The notes under the pieces: generated by a model | Databases searched by the model: none | Seen by the model: the letters and a program-made list of their open reading frames with translations, nothing else | Told to the model about the DNA's origin: nothing | In this document: piece after piece, positions 31,544-38,072 of the stretch | Layout: each line of letters starts with the position of its first letter | Numbering within the stretch: the stretch's first letter is position 1 | Assembly: GCA_905221605.1 (NCBI GenBank) | Contig: CAJNDS010001558.1 | Span: 240,001-295,000 of the forward strand | Direction of reading: 5' to 3' | Length of the DNA: 55,000 nucleotides | Source of the DNA: Symbiodinium natans | Lineage: Eukaryota; Sar; Dinophyceae; Suessiales; Symbiodiniaceae | Translations under genes and position numbers: made by a program

Positions 31544-32478
31544 GGGGTGTTGTTTTAGGGCTTTAGAGTTTTAGGGTTGAAGGAAGCTTCGTTTTTGAAG
31601 CTCGGAGCTCAGGCAAAAAACTGTTTGGCGTTCCTGGGCTGTCGTTTGTTTTTTTTGCTTCCGCCTGCCTGTAAAGTGCAAGCACTGGAGATTCGGCTCG
31701 AGGATCAGGGTTTGGGGTTTAGGGTTTAGGGTTTCGGGTTTCGGGTTTGGGGTTCCAGGTTTAAGGTTAAATCTGTAGAATCTACAGGGGATCGTCTTGG
31801 CCCCCCCCCAAGCCCACAAGAGCAACATCAGCTCCCGCAGATTCGCCTCAAATTCCGGTTTAGCCACGTTTTTTGGCCACTGATAGGCACCCTCAACCCT
31901 AAACCCTAAACCCTACACCCTAAACCCTAAACCCTAAACCCTAAACCCTAAACCCTAAACCCTAAACCCTAAACCCCAGACCCAGGAGTACATCCTCCCC
32001 TTCTGGGACGGGCGAGGGGACTCGAAGAAGATGGCTGAGCGCATGGAGAAGGTGCCGGCTCCCCCGAACCCCAAAAGCCACCCCCAAAGCCCTAATACAA
32101 CCTGGAGATAGTTTAGGGTTTAGGGCTTAGGGCTTAGGGCTTAGGGCTTAGGGCTTAGGGCTTAGGGTTTAGGGTGCAGCCCCCAATCAAATTTCAAAAG
32201 CCCTTAGTTAAACCTTGAGAATTGGGATAACCCTAAACTCCCTCAACCCTGAACCATGCCCTCAATCCTGAAACCTAAACCCCCCTAACCCATGAACTAC
32301 ACTAAACCCTAATCCCTAAACCCTAAACCCTAAACCCTAAACCCTAGACCCTCAGGTGCTGCGCCTCTTCCAGGAGAAGTTCCCAGAGTTTCCCTTGGGG
32401 ATTGAGACGCCGCTCTGTGACTGGCGGCCCCCCAATGCTGTCAGATGCGCCCGGGACTGCAAGAACTCAAGAGTTTAG
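21384..32478 (+). CDS. Cys-rich dinoflagellate family protein (FYMYRAQ/VMWYL/FWDG), multi-exon gene
   Basis: Gene model built by eye. The exons read, in order: 21384-21446, 21619-21699, 22265-22324, 23107-23164, 24006-24067, 24560 to about 24632, 27519-27589, tentatively 28197-28237, 29965-30035, 31377-31417, 31986-32051, 32356-32478. Phases agree at every junction except the gap between 24632 and 27519, where at least one exon is missing or unrecognised. Key motifs in order are FYMYRAQSANDY, NVNAANLPGVMWYL, CPRHYNITRLL, FFVAYDKGMC, VWYSLPGRCP, SGTRSCTWS with AIELAELEG, DDWAQFCADGG, PFWDGRGDSKK and LFQEKFPEFP. From memory this is the motif order of a large family of uncharacterised dinoflagellate proteins; I know no assigned function. 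The many conserved Cys suggest a disulphide-bonded extracytoplasmic domain (inference). Donors are GT, GC and GA. Introns of 171 bp to about 1.7 kb, excluding the unresolved gap, carry TTTAGGG arrays and small transposons. Confidence 0.72.
21441..21618. mobile_element. MITE family A copy 3, acting as the whole intron
   Basis: Left end CTGGAGGTTCATGGTACTT and arms AGCTGTACTTATAACTG / GTAAGTACAATTATAACTGG. The right end is split: ATACCGTGAACC (21565-21576) and the last bases CTCCAAG (21612-21618) are separated by about 35 bp of CCCCTAAA/CCCTAAA heptamers. Exon 21384-21446 ends inside the left end and exon 21619-21699 starts right after CTCCAAG, both in phase 0. Confidence 0.75.
21619..21699 (+). 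CDS. FYMYRAQ gene exon
   Basis: 27 codons: PFHRACPARIQAGTTFYMYR then AQSANDY. Starts immediately after the CTCCAAG terminus of a family A element. Ends at a GC donor (GACTAT|GCCACTGG). Joining to the next exon gives NDY-AFENVNAANL, the spacing I expect for the family. Confidence 0.75.
22265..22324 (+). CDS. FYMYRAQ gene exon (NVNAANLPGVMWYL)
   Basis: 20 codons, acceptor GGGTTTGAG right at the end of a TTTAGGG array, so the array contributes the acceptor context. Reads AFENVNAANLPGVMWYLEHE. Ends at a GC donor (CATGAG|GCCTTG). The frame stays open downstream to 22549, but that sequence does not look like the family. Confidence 0.75.
22651..22719 (+). CDS. Exon-like island inside a main-gene intron
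   Basis: Acceptor ACTTATTTTCAG, frame YRQKQHARTAIDVQLQSP. It lies between main-gene exons 22265 and 23107, which already join in phase, so it is either a cassette exon or chance. Confidence 0.25.
22761..22895. mobile_element. MITE family C copy 1
   Basis: Ends CATGTGAAGTAG and CTACTTCACGTG, with an internal duplication of GTGAGTGTATATA. Nearly the same sequence occurs at 43677-43800. It lies in an intron of the main gene. Confidence 0.75.
22911..23031 (+). CDS. Exon-like island after MITE family C
   Basis: Starts at the AG in ACTGGGGAG, just after the element. The frame RSQSLSRNCLFKAHSPRG, then SLKGFWLEDGELVGPENT, runs to TGA at 23029. It interrupts the main-gene intron and may be a chance frame. 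Confidence 0.3.
23107..23164 (+). CDS. FYMYRAQ gene exon (CPRHYNITR)
   Basis: Acceptor CCTTGCCAG; reads VVFPKCPRHYNITRLLRFL plus one base. The family motif CPR-Y-ITRxLRF is clear, and joins the previous exon as WYLEHE-VVFPK. GC donor (TTGG|GCGCCC) by phase with the next exon. The frame continues open to about 23205, so the exact 3' end is uncertain. Confidence 0.7.
23798..23878 (+). CDS. Exon-like island, partly from repeat family G
   Basis: Acceptor TTGTGTAG, exactly 27 codons (EYFRESLRAILVEECMQA, then VKPRVAFKR), and a textbook GTAAGG donor. However, its first half (GGAATACTTTCGAGAGAG...TTTAAGGGCCATCC) is a copy of repeat family G, also at 25155 and 3738, so this may be an exonised repeat or chance. 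Confidence 0.35.
24006..24067 (+). CDS. FYMYRAQ gene exon (LVTIRT..FSRFFV)
   Basis: Acceptor GCGGCCGAG, phase 1 start; reads YLVTIRTPPTFPHNFSRFFV. Ends at a GA donor (TTTGTC|GAGGCC). Joining gives SRFFV-AYDKGMC, as expected for the family. An alternative frame is also open, so the call rests on the junctions. Confidence 0.58.
24101..24250 (+). repeat. TTTAGGG array with one slip, about 20 units
   Basis: Two perfect blocks separated by imperfect units near 24184 and 24215. It lies in the GA-AG intron of the main gene. Confidence 0.95.
24560..24632 (+). CDS. FYMYRAQ gene exon (AYDKGMCTTPMC)
   Basis: Acceptor CGCCTAAG; reads AYDKGMCTTPMCGDDYAK then NGLLLG. The spaced Cys pair and the DDY motif fit the family. 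The 3' end is not fixed: the frame stays open into the following CCCTAAA block. Confidence 0.65.
24689..24925 (-). repeat. CCCTAAA array, over 30 units with variants
   Basis: Long heptamer array in the unresolved intron region between exons 24560 and 27519. Confidence 0.95.
25119..25205. mobile_element. Repeat family G, uninterrupted copy
   Basis: TTCATATTCTCCCTTCTTGG ... TTTAGGAATATTTTTCAGAG GGTCTTAAGGGCCATCC. Serves as the intact comparison for the interrupted copy at 3690-3846. Confidence 0.55.
25214..25398 (+). CDS. Exon-like island (unknown)
   Basis: Over 55 codons open: ASIAQLLAKVPFQRFSIFPD, VSETPHEATEPEPRNPQE, TSRKPSSYTDACNL. It lies in the gap where one main-gene exon is missing but shows no family motif. 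The C-terminal part is Pro- and Glu-rich. Confidence 0.38.
25514..25603 (+). CDS. Exon-like island, possible missing main-gene exon
   Basis: Three frames are open. One reads VSTWAASTKVCRSFWFLY; another reads NVGCQYQSLPLLL, which faintly resembles the VGCQ segment I expect after the AYDKGMC exon. Too weak to assign. Confidence 0.28.
25638..25760 (+). repeat. TTTAGGG array, about 17 units
   Basis: Near-perfect heptamers following a G19-type run at about 25619-25639. Confidence 0.95.
25772..25874. mobile_element. MITE family B, subtype 2
   Basis: GAGTAGTGCCCTTATTCCC at the left and AATCCTAGGATACTGGGCAA at the right closely match the copy at 8948. It directly follows a TTTAGGG array. Confidence 0.6.
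26093..26351 (+). CDS. Coding-like island (unknown)
   Basis: A 65-codon frame (SIGASNERLPRHSKGTDCG, CFEVLVRGHQSVSRRAEA, EFTHCGVHEGTRMQGL) stops at 26288. An overlapping frame from ATG 26286 reads MRTAELSAEAPHHILSC and runs to CGG|GTTTAGGG. Both look natural; they cannot both be translated as drawn. Not recognised. Confidence 0.38.
26912..27140 (-). repeat. CCCTAAA array, about 32 units
   Basis: Among the longest arrays in the window. Mostly perfect, with a few slips (CCCAAAA, CCTAAACCTAAA, CCCTAACCCTAAA). Confidence 0.95.
27519..27589 (+). CDS. FYMYRAQ gene exon (WYSLPGRCP)
   Basis: Acceptor ACACCCCACGCAG; after two bases that complete a codon it reads EVWYSLPGRCPLTPLKGK then GPACE. VWYSLPGxCP followed by a basic stretch and a Cys is a strong family signature. 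Donor GCGAG|GTTGGC. Confidence 0.72.
28197..28237 (+). CDS. FYMYRAQ gene, tentative small exon
   Basis: Reads GICHVEAEVHLKA. The acceptor AG is in CCCTGGAG, and a GT donor at CA|GTCTGG would make phase 2, matching the next exon. GxC followed by a short acidic stretch fits the position before SGTRSCTWS. Weak on its own. Confidence 0.42.
28430..29500. other. Array-free, AT-richer unique island inside an intron
   Basis: About 1.07 kb without any telomeric heptamer, lower GC than its surroundings. Two minus-strand frames (29118-28720, 132 codons; 28811-28527, 94 codons) overlap in different frames. Reading across a single frameshift near 28780 would give one protein with FGERYFLRITI and TYRTLYFLRIKIALEF. 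The plus strand has a Lys/Arg/Gln-rich 67-codon frame (28942-29145). I do not recognise any of them; it could be an insertion carrying a decayed gene. The right edge has a GGTGGA/GGAGGT tract at 29440-29480. Confidence 0.4.
29965..30035 (+). CDS. FYMYRAQ gene exon (SCTWS..AELEG)
   Basis: Acceptor GGGCTTGCAAG, phase 2 start; reads PSGTRSCTWSAKFAGAI then ELAELEG plus one base. GTxxCTWS followed by AGxIxLxELEG is a diagnostic family stretch. GC donor (GAAG|GCCGAG). Joining to 31377 completes the Gly codon. Confidence 0.75.
30056..30138 (+). repeat. TTTAGGG array passing into TTTTGGG variant block
   Basis: About eleven TTTAGGG units are followed by five TTTTGGG units (to about 30170). Confidence 0.95.
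30374..30564 (+). repeat. Three partial copies of a 30-55 bp unit (CCCAAAACACTGGTATTTAC)
   Basis: Copies at 30374-30429, 30483-30513 and 30516-30564 share CCAAAACACYGGTATTTACAG, and two share CGCCTCTTTGTACAACAT. Translated, they give QNTGIYS and PKHWYLQ, peptides I recall from many spurious dinoflagellate predictions, so this is likely a dispersed genomic repeat. A 144-codon plus-strand frame (30418-30852) spans it; I do not consider it a proven gene. Confidence 0.55.
31377..31417 (+). CDS. FYMYRAQ gene exon (DDWAQFCADGG)
   Basis: Acceptor TTGGACCTCAG, phase 1 start; the first two bases complete Gly, then VDDWAQFCADGGN. GC donor (GGAAAT|GCCTCT) gives a phase-0 junction to EYILPFWDG. Small, but both junctions fit. 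Confidence 0.65.
31583..31890 (+). CDS. Two exon-like islands within a main-gene intron
   Basis: 31583-31709 reads EASFLKLGAQAKNCLAFLG then CRLFFLLPPACKVQALEI. 31765-31890 reads VESTGDRLGPPPSPQEQH then QLPQIRLKFRFSHVFWP. They sit between main-gene exons that already join in phase, and a 98-codon minus-strand frame overlaps them. Ambiguous. Confidence 0.25.
31899..31978 (-). repeat. CCCTAAA array, about 11 units
   Basis: Ends a few bases before the acceptor of the PFWDG exon (CCCCAGACCCAG|GAG). Confidence 0.95.
31986..32051 (+). CDS. FYMYRAQ gene exon (PFWDGRGD)
   Basis: 22 codons, phase 0/0, acceptor GACCCAG, donor GAGAAG|GTGCCG. Reads EYILPFWDGRGDSKKMAERM then EK. FWDG plus a basic helix is a clear family marker. 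Confidence 0.78.
32356..32478 (+). CDS. FYMYRAQ gene exon (LFQEKFPEFP), probably near C-terminus
   Basis: Acceptor AGACCCTCAG, phase 0; reads VLRLFQEKFPEFPLGIE then TPLCDW, the expected continuation. The frame goes on to a TAG at 32476-32478 that is the TTTAG of the following telomeric array. So either the stop codon is supplied by the array, or the exon ends earlier and the gene continues. Confidence 0.72.
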   Translation: MLRLFQEKFPEFPLGIETPLCDWRPPNAVRCARDCKNSRV

Positions 32479-32542
32479 GATTTAGGGTTTAGGGTTTAGG
32501 GTTTAGGGTTTAGGGTTTAGGGTTTAGGGTTTAGGGTTTAGG

Positions 32543-32642
32543 GTGGGTTAAGGTCCAACAGTCGGCTTTCATGGGTTTAGGGTTTAGGGTTTAGGGTTTA
32601 GGGTTTAGGGTGGGTTAAGGTCCGACAGTCAGCTTTCATGGG
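32543..32642 (+). repeat. Tandem duplication, 67-bp period, of spacer plus heptamers
   Basis: GTGGGTTAAGGTCC(A/G)ACAG...CTTTCATGGG at 32543-32575 recurs at 32610-32642 with two mismatches, with TTTAGGG units between. Confidence 0.85.
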
Positions 32643-32701
32643 TTTAGGGTTTCAGCAGCCTGTGACACTGCCGAGAATGGGCGAAAGGGATTAGGGTACA
32701 G

Positions 32702-32970
32702 GGAAACTTGAGGCCAGCACCGGGATTCTGCAGCTCACCAGGCTCGAAGGCTTCATAGGGCTGTTGGGGGTTATCATCTGCATGTATACTTTCTTTGTGG
32801 CTGCGCTTGCTTATGTTTCCAATTGCAGTTGTGTTTATGTCTATGGTTTGATTATGTTGCACTTGTGTTTACATCTTTTGGAAGTTAGGTCGACAAAGTA
32901 TCGTCCGCGGTTAACCATACAATTCTTGGGGCTTGCGGGGCTTGCAACCCTAATCCCTAAGGGCTTGTAG
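32702..32970 (+). CDS. Coding-like island with a hydrophobic segment
   Basis: About 88 codons open after an AG in GGGTACAG: LEASTGILQLTRLEGFIGL, then LGVIICMYTFFVAALAYV, a credible single membrane span, then CSCVYVYGLIMLHLCLHL and a basic tail. The stop is TAG at 32968. It follows the main gene by 220 bp and could be its 3' continuation or a separate exon. Confidence 0.4.
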
Positions 32971-33310
32971 AAGGTAGGCCCTTGAACCCCGCTCTTCCTG
33001 CTCTCAATGGGGTTGAGGGGACCTTAACCCCAAGCACCCCAAACCCTAAACCCGTACACCCCAGAACCTAAACCCAAAAACCTATGCACCTCAAACCCTA
33101 ATCCCTAAACCCTGAACCCTAACACCAAGCTTGGGGAAAGCCGTCAGTCCTAGGAACGTCTGCGCCCTTGGCGAACTTTGACGGCCGAAAGGACGGAATT
33201 AAGTGTCGGGGGTTAGGGTTTAGGGTTTAGGGTTTAGGGTTTAGGGTTTAGGGTTTAGGGTTTAGGGCTTAGGGTTTATAGAAATTGTATAGGGTTTGGG
33301 TCCCAATAAC

Positions 33311-33383
33311 GTTTTGAGCGAACCGTTTTGAGCGAAACGTTTTGAGCGAAACGTTTTGAGCGAGCGAAAGTTTTGAGCGAAAG
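33311..33383 (+). repeat. 14-bp minisatellite GTTTTGAGCGAAAC, five copies
   Basis: Units at 33311, 33325, 33339, 33353 (17 bp, with a GCGA insertion) and 33370. Unrelated to the telomeric heptamers around it. Confidence 0.9.
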
Positions 33384-33440
33384 GTTTTTTTAGACGGGAA
33401 AATTCAGAATGATACCACATACAATTTCTATTTATTTTGT

Positions 33441-34140
33441 CTTGAGGGTTTAGGGTTTAGGGTTTAGGGTTTAGGGTTTAGGGTTTAGGGTTTAGGGTTT
33501 AGGGTTTAGGGGCTTTAGGGTTTAGAGTGGTTTTGGGGTTTACGGTTTAGGAGTTTAGGGTTTGGGTTTAGGGTTTTGGGGCTTAAGGGTTTAGGGGTTC
33601 AGGGTTGAGGGTTGGGGATTTGGATTGGGGGCTTCAGGGCTTTGTGCTATGAGGCTGCTTTATATCGGGGCTTTCGCGATTTATGCGGGTTTAGGCTTCT
33701 CGGTAAGAGGCCTGTAGGGTTTTAAGGGTTTAGGCTGTTGGGTGTTTTATGGTTTCGGTTGTGTTGGCTTGATGGTTTTCGGGTCTCATGGTTTCAGGGT
33801 GCAGGTTTTGGGGCGTCAGGGTTTAGGGTTTTAGGGCTTTACAGCTTTAGGGCTTCTTCGCACCTTTAGGTTTAGGGCTTCGGAGCTGTAGGTTTTAGGT
33901 CTTTGGAGTTCATGGGTTCTAGGCGGTTTCTGTTTAGGTGTTGTTTTGATTTTGGCCTCGTGGGTTTCAAGGCTTTAGGGCCTTTGTTTAAAAGGCTTTG
34001 TTGCTTCTAGGGCTTGTGAGTTTTAGGACTTGTTGAGGTCCATTGTTGAAAAAACCTGAGACTGGCAAATGCAGGTTTGTAGATTTAAAGTGGAGCTTGA
34101 GGGACCGGAGATTGAGGAGACCTCCATTTAAGGTCTAAAA
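33441..34140 (+). repeat. TTTAGGG array decaying into G-rich sequence
   Basis: Perfect heptamers to about 33515, then 500 bp of degenerate TTTAGGG/TTTCGG/GGGCTT. At 34075 a GCAAATGCAG acceptor precedes an 18-codon frame (VCRFKVELEGPEIEETSI) ending in TAA at 34129, a weak exon candidate. Confidence 0.6.
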
Positions 34141-34698
34141 TCTAAAAAGAGGTGCAGGTCGAAGGTGCACTGCGGTTTAGGGTTTACGGTTTAGGGTTTA
34201 CGGTTTACGGTTTTTTGTTTTAGGGTTTAGGGTTTAGGGTTTAGGGTTTAGGGTTTAGGCCCTCTGCAACCATGTTAAGCAAGAGAGAGAGAGAGAGAGA
34301 GAGAGACGCCATTTCTGACCCCAGCCTGCATCTTCAGGCTGCTACAATCATCTGATCTGTCCAGGAATGCGCCTTGTAAGCCTAGGCGTTTAGGGTTTAG
34401 GGTTTAGGGTTTAGGGTTTAGGGTTTAGGGTTTAGGGTTTAGGGTTTAGGGTTTAGGGTTTAGGGTTTAGGGTTTAGGAAATAAGGTCTTAAGGGCTTAG
34501 AGGTGCCCGATGAGCTGCCGTAGGCAAAGCCCTGCAGCAGCGCGCACAGAGTCTCACCACTTATCGTGTTGACTCGGCGAGAGTTTAGGTTTAGGGTTTA
34601 TGGTTTAGGGTTTAGGGTTTAGGGTTTAGGGTTTAGGGCTTGGGGTTTAGGGTTTCGGGGTTTGGGGTTTTGGGGTTTAGGGGTGCCCCCTTTTGCAG

Positions 34699-34778
34699 GG
34701 GTTGCTTTTCCTGTTAAACCCATTAGACAGGTTCCCTGCTGCAGGGCTTGTGCAAAAATTATACGCCCTGTATGGCTG
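34699..34778 (+). CDS. Exon-like island (unknown)
   Basis: Excellent acceptor GTGCCCCCTTTTGCAG. The frame GLLFLLNPLDRFPAAGLVQK then LYALYGW ends at CTG|GTTTAGGG, donor from the array. Hydrophobic; not recognised. Confidence 0.45.
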
Positions 34779-35502
34779 GTTTAGGGTTCAGGGCTTAGGG
34801 TTTTGGGTTTTCGGTTTAGGTTTTTGGGTTTAGGGGTTCATTTAGGATTGGGGGCAGGGGTTCAGGCTAGGCCACTGTTCGTCGGACGTCTTCGCCTTCG
34901 TGCTTTGGAGCTTTTCGGACTCGCTTCGGGCCCAAAACTCTAACCATAAACTTTAAACCCTGAACGAGTTACATCCATCAATTAAACCTTTTGCTGGATA
35001 ACATTCAACAATTACACCCTAAACCTGAACGCGTAAGCAAGTCCAAAGCATCTCAGCTCGCGCGCGCGCGCGCGCGAACGGGCGAGAAAAGGCAGCCTCA
35101 GCTTGTTGCCGAGGGCTGGGTGAGCCTCCGTTCGAGGCGCAGCTTGCGGTTTAGGGTTTAGGGTTCAGGGCTTATAGGGCTTATAGGGCTTATCGGGCTT
35201 GGCGCTTATACGGGGTCGGATTCGTTCGGGTCAAGTTGAGACCCCAAGTCCCCGAGGTTCAGCGCCTGTTGGGAGAAGTTTCTTGAGTTGCTTATGTGAG
35301 GTAGGTGTCTCTAAACCCTAAACCCTAAACCCCAAACCCTAAACCCTAAACCCCAAACCCTAAACCCTAAACCCCAAACCCTAATCCCTAAACCGTAAGC
35401 TGCGCCTTGAAAATGCGGTGTAGGGCTGAAGGTTCCGGACGCCCCCATTCACTCAGGTCCATGCTAGAGAGCGTTAGGGTTTCGGGTTTAGAGGCTTTGG
35501 CT

Positions 35503-35626
35503 TACAGGGTGGGGCCCCCTTACTATACTAACTGTAGTTAAGGGACTTATAACCTAACTTAGGGTCCTTATAACCCAATTTAGGGCCCTTATAACTCTAC
35601 TTATAACTAGGGGGCCCCACCCTGTA
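35503..35626. mobile_element. Hairpin MITE with TACAGGGTGGGGCCCCCT ends
   Basis: The left 18 bases are mirrored exactly at the right (AGGGGGCCCCACCCTGTA). The core has repeated TTATAAC / GGGTCCTTATAACCCAA motifs. Not related in sequence to families A-D. Confidence 0.8.
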
Positions 35627-35695
35627 GGAACCCCTAAACCCTAAACCCCAAACCCTAAGCCCAAGGTTTTAGGGCTTTATCGGCGCTTTCTGCAG

Positions 35696-35763
35696 TCTGA
35701 AAATTTTGTCCCCTTATTCTAAAGGGTCTTGGTACTTGGTCTATTTTGCCACTGCCACAGCCC
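35696..35763 (+). CDS. Exon-like island (unknown)
   Basis: Acceptor GGCGCTTTCTGCAG; reads LKILSPYSKGSWYLVYFATA; possible donor GTGACC. Confidence 0.38.
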
Positions 35764-36549
35764 GTGACCCCAAACCCAAATCCGCAACCCTGAAGTCTTA
35801 ACCCTAAACCCCTAATCCTAAACCCGAAACCCTGAACCCTAAACCCTAAACTCTAAACTCAAAGTCGGTTTGGGGCTTCGGGGAAAGGGCGTCTGGGCCC
35901 TGGGCAAGCCCTAAAGCCCGAAGGTTTCTAAAAACCCTAAACCCTAAACCCTAAATCCGAAACCACCCTAAACCCTAAACCCTAAACCCTAAATCCGAAA
36001 CCCTAAACCCTAAACCCGAAACCCCCAACATGGCCGCAGCACCTCCCGCAGCATCGAACCGGGAGCAACGAAGCGAAGCCTGAGCCGGCGAGGCGGCGCG
36101 CGAGGGTTTAGGGTTTAGGGTTTAGGGTTGAGGGTTGAGGGTTTAGGGTTTAGGGTTTAGGGCTTAGGGCTTAGGGGGTTTAGGGTGTAGGGAGTTTAGT
36201 GTTTGGGGTTTAGGGTTTGAGGTTTCAGCGGGTTTAGGGTTTCGGGTGCAGGGGGTCCAGGGTTCAGAGAGGTTAGGGTTTACGGGGCTTACGGGGTTTA
36301 GCGAGTTTAGAGAGTTTAGGGGGCACAAGAGCTGTAAAGAGTTTGGGACCAGACCCTTAAACCCGCCTGTACTGATTAAATGGACCCTCAACCCTTTGAA
36401 GCCCTAAACCCTAAAGACCGTTTACTGTCCGTTTAGTGGGGGGGGGGGGGGAGTTGTGGGTTTGAGGCTTAGAGGGTTGGAGGGTTTAGGAACCCTAAGC
36501 CCAGAAACCCTACACCCACATTAAGGTTCAGGGTTTCTACGGTTTACAG

Positions 36550-36649
36550 CAACCGGCCCTCTTTCCTCGAAGTCGACGGTGAAGAAGCGAAACTCGAAGT
36601 GCAGCAAGAACCTCCAGACACCCCAGAGCCACAAGGAACCACCCCTTGA
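36550..36649 (+). CDS. Likely terminal coding exon (unknown gene)
   Basis: Acceptor TACGGTTTACAG; reads NRPSFLEVDGEEAKLEVQQE then PPDTPEPQGTTP and TGA at 36647-36649. Acidic, Pro-rich tails like this are typical protein C-termini. The parent gene is not identified; it could belong to a gene whose other exons lie between 32.7 and 36 kb. Confidence 0.45.
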
Positions 36650-36879
36650 AGATCTAGGGGGTCAGGCTTCAGGGATTGGCGTTTAGGGTTCTTTGCGTTC
36701 TTATAATTTTCTTGTGGGCCAGCCGCTGAAGTCTTCTTGCCAGGCTCGCAGCTTCAATGTGCCTTGGCAACCTCTTGGGGGCTTTGAGGGCTTTAATGGC
36801 TGAGAGTACTGGCAGGGCTTGTACTTAGCAGCTGAGTGAGTACACTTTACACCTCTTGGGATACTTTCATCCCCTGCAG

Positions 36880-37050
36880 ACTGAAAGTGTACATTTTTTG
36901 TGGCTTATGAACTCAGCAACCACGTATAGGGCTTGCTTGGTGCTTTATGGGTCCCATGAGTCAGAGTTCAAAGCAGCGCCACCCCCAAAAAGAATCAACA
37001 AGGTCTTTGGGGGGCCCGTGGTAGAATTCAGGGTAGTGCAGAAGAATCTG
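36880..37050 (+). CDS. Exon-like island (unknown), up to 57 codons
   Basis: Acceptor CTTTCATCCCCTGCAG; reads TESVHFLWLMNSATTYRA, CLVLYGSHESEFKAAPPP, KRINKVFGGPVVEFRVV. The frame ends in a poly-G run at about 37061. Strong acceptor and long frame; not recognised. Confidence 0.45.
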
Positions 37051-37130
37051 AATTCTCGGGGGGGGGGGGGGGGGGTAGGTGTGGCGGGTGGTAAGCCCCA
37101 AGCCCTAAAAGCCTAACCCCTTATCTATCA

Positions 37131-37275
37131 TGGGTTCCCCTCTACACCCTTCTATACTACCCCCGGAGATTCAAAAATTAGGCTTGGTTATCCCTAAATA
37201 AACTTAATTATGGGGCACCCTAGGGGGGGGGGGGGGGTGGGGGTAGTATAGAGGGTGTCTAGTAGGGGGAACCCA
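37131..37275. mobile_element. Hairpin MITE with TGGGTTCCCC ends
   Basis: Left arm TGGGTTCCCCTCTACACCC and TATACTACCCCC; right arm GGGGGTAGTATAGAGGGTG and GGGGGAACCCA. The core holds a G15-type run. Confidence 0.75.
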
Positions 37276-37446
37276 CCAATCTACAACGTGAGATGAAATT
37301 GAAAGCTCCCGAGCCAGCTTCCCGGTTGGTTCAGTAATATAGGGGCCTGAATAATTAGAATCGGGGTTTTGGGGGGCTATTATGGTACTTACAAAGGGAC
37401 CATAAGGGAATACTATGCGTAATGATTCCGAGCCCTATATTTGCAG

Positions 37447-37757
37447 CCCTGAGTCGGATTCCCGTTCAGCCGTTAGGTTTTGGGGCTTTCTTCAAAACTG
37501 GACCCCTGCTGAATTTCCAAGGGCTTGCAACCGCAATCCCTAAGTCTTGTGTCTAGAACGGACCTCGGTGAAACAACCGCTTCAGCAATCCTTTCCGGAA
37601 GCCAAAGTTCCGAGCTCGCAAGGCTCTGGGTGGAGGGTTCAGGGTTGAAAGGTTAGGGTTTCGGGTTTTGGGCGCGGCTAAGCTGATAAGTGAGTTTGCA
37701 AAGTTCCCAGCTGCTGAGAACACAGACCTGACAGTTTCCTTAGCCCTCTGGACTCAA
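37447..37757 (+). CDS. Exon-like islands (unknown)
   Basis: 37447-37556 follows CCCTATATTTGCAG and reads LSRIPVQPLGFGAFFKTG then PLLNFQGLATAIPKSC to a TAG. 37671-37757 reads AKLISEFAKFPAAENTDL then TVSLALWTQ and ends at a near-consensus CAA|GTAAGA donor; its acceptor is unclear. The second is the more convincing exon. Confidence 0.42.
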
Positions 37758-37968
37758 GTAAGACTCGTACCCCTATGGTTGTACCCGTTAGTGTACGCCT
37801 AATTGGCCCTTTTACTACTAGGTTCAGGACCTTTAAACGGCCCCGAAGCCCCAGGGTACAATCTCAAGCGTCCGAGGTACGCTAAACCCTAAACCCTAAA
37901 CCCTAAACCCTAAACCCTAGACCCTAGACCCTAAACCCTAAACCCTAAACCCTAAACCGCAACCCTAG

Positions 37969-38072
37969 ATGGACTTGTCTGAGCGACTAAGGGCGCAGCC
38001 ATACAACACCTTCGACACCGCTCACTCCTCAGATGTGTCAGCTTCGGGAACTCCGTGCCTTTTAACATGTGG
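37969..38072 (+). CDS. Exon-like island with ATG (unknown)
   Basis: ATG at 37969 after a CCCTAAA block: MDLSERLRAQPYNTFDTA then HSSDVSASGTPCLLTC, 35 codons, ending at GG|GTTTAGGG. Possible first exon; not recognised. Confidence 0.4.
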
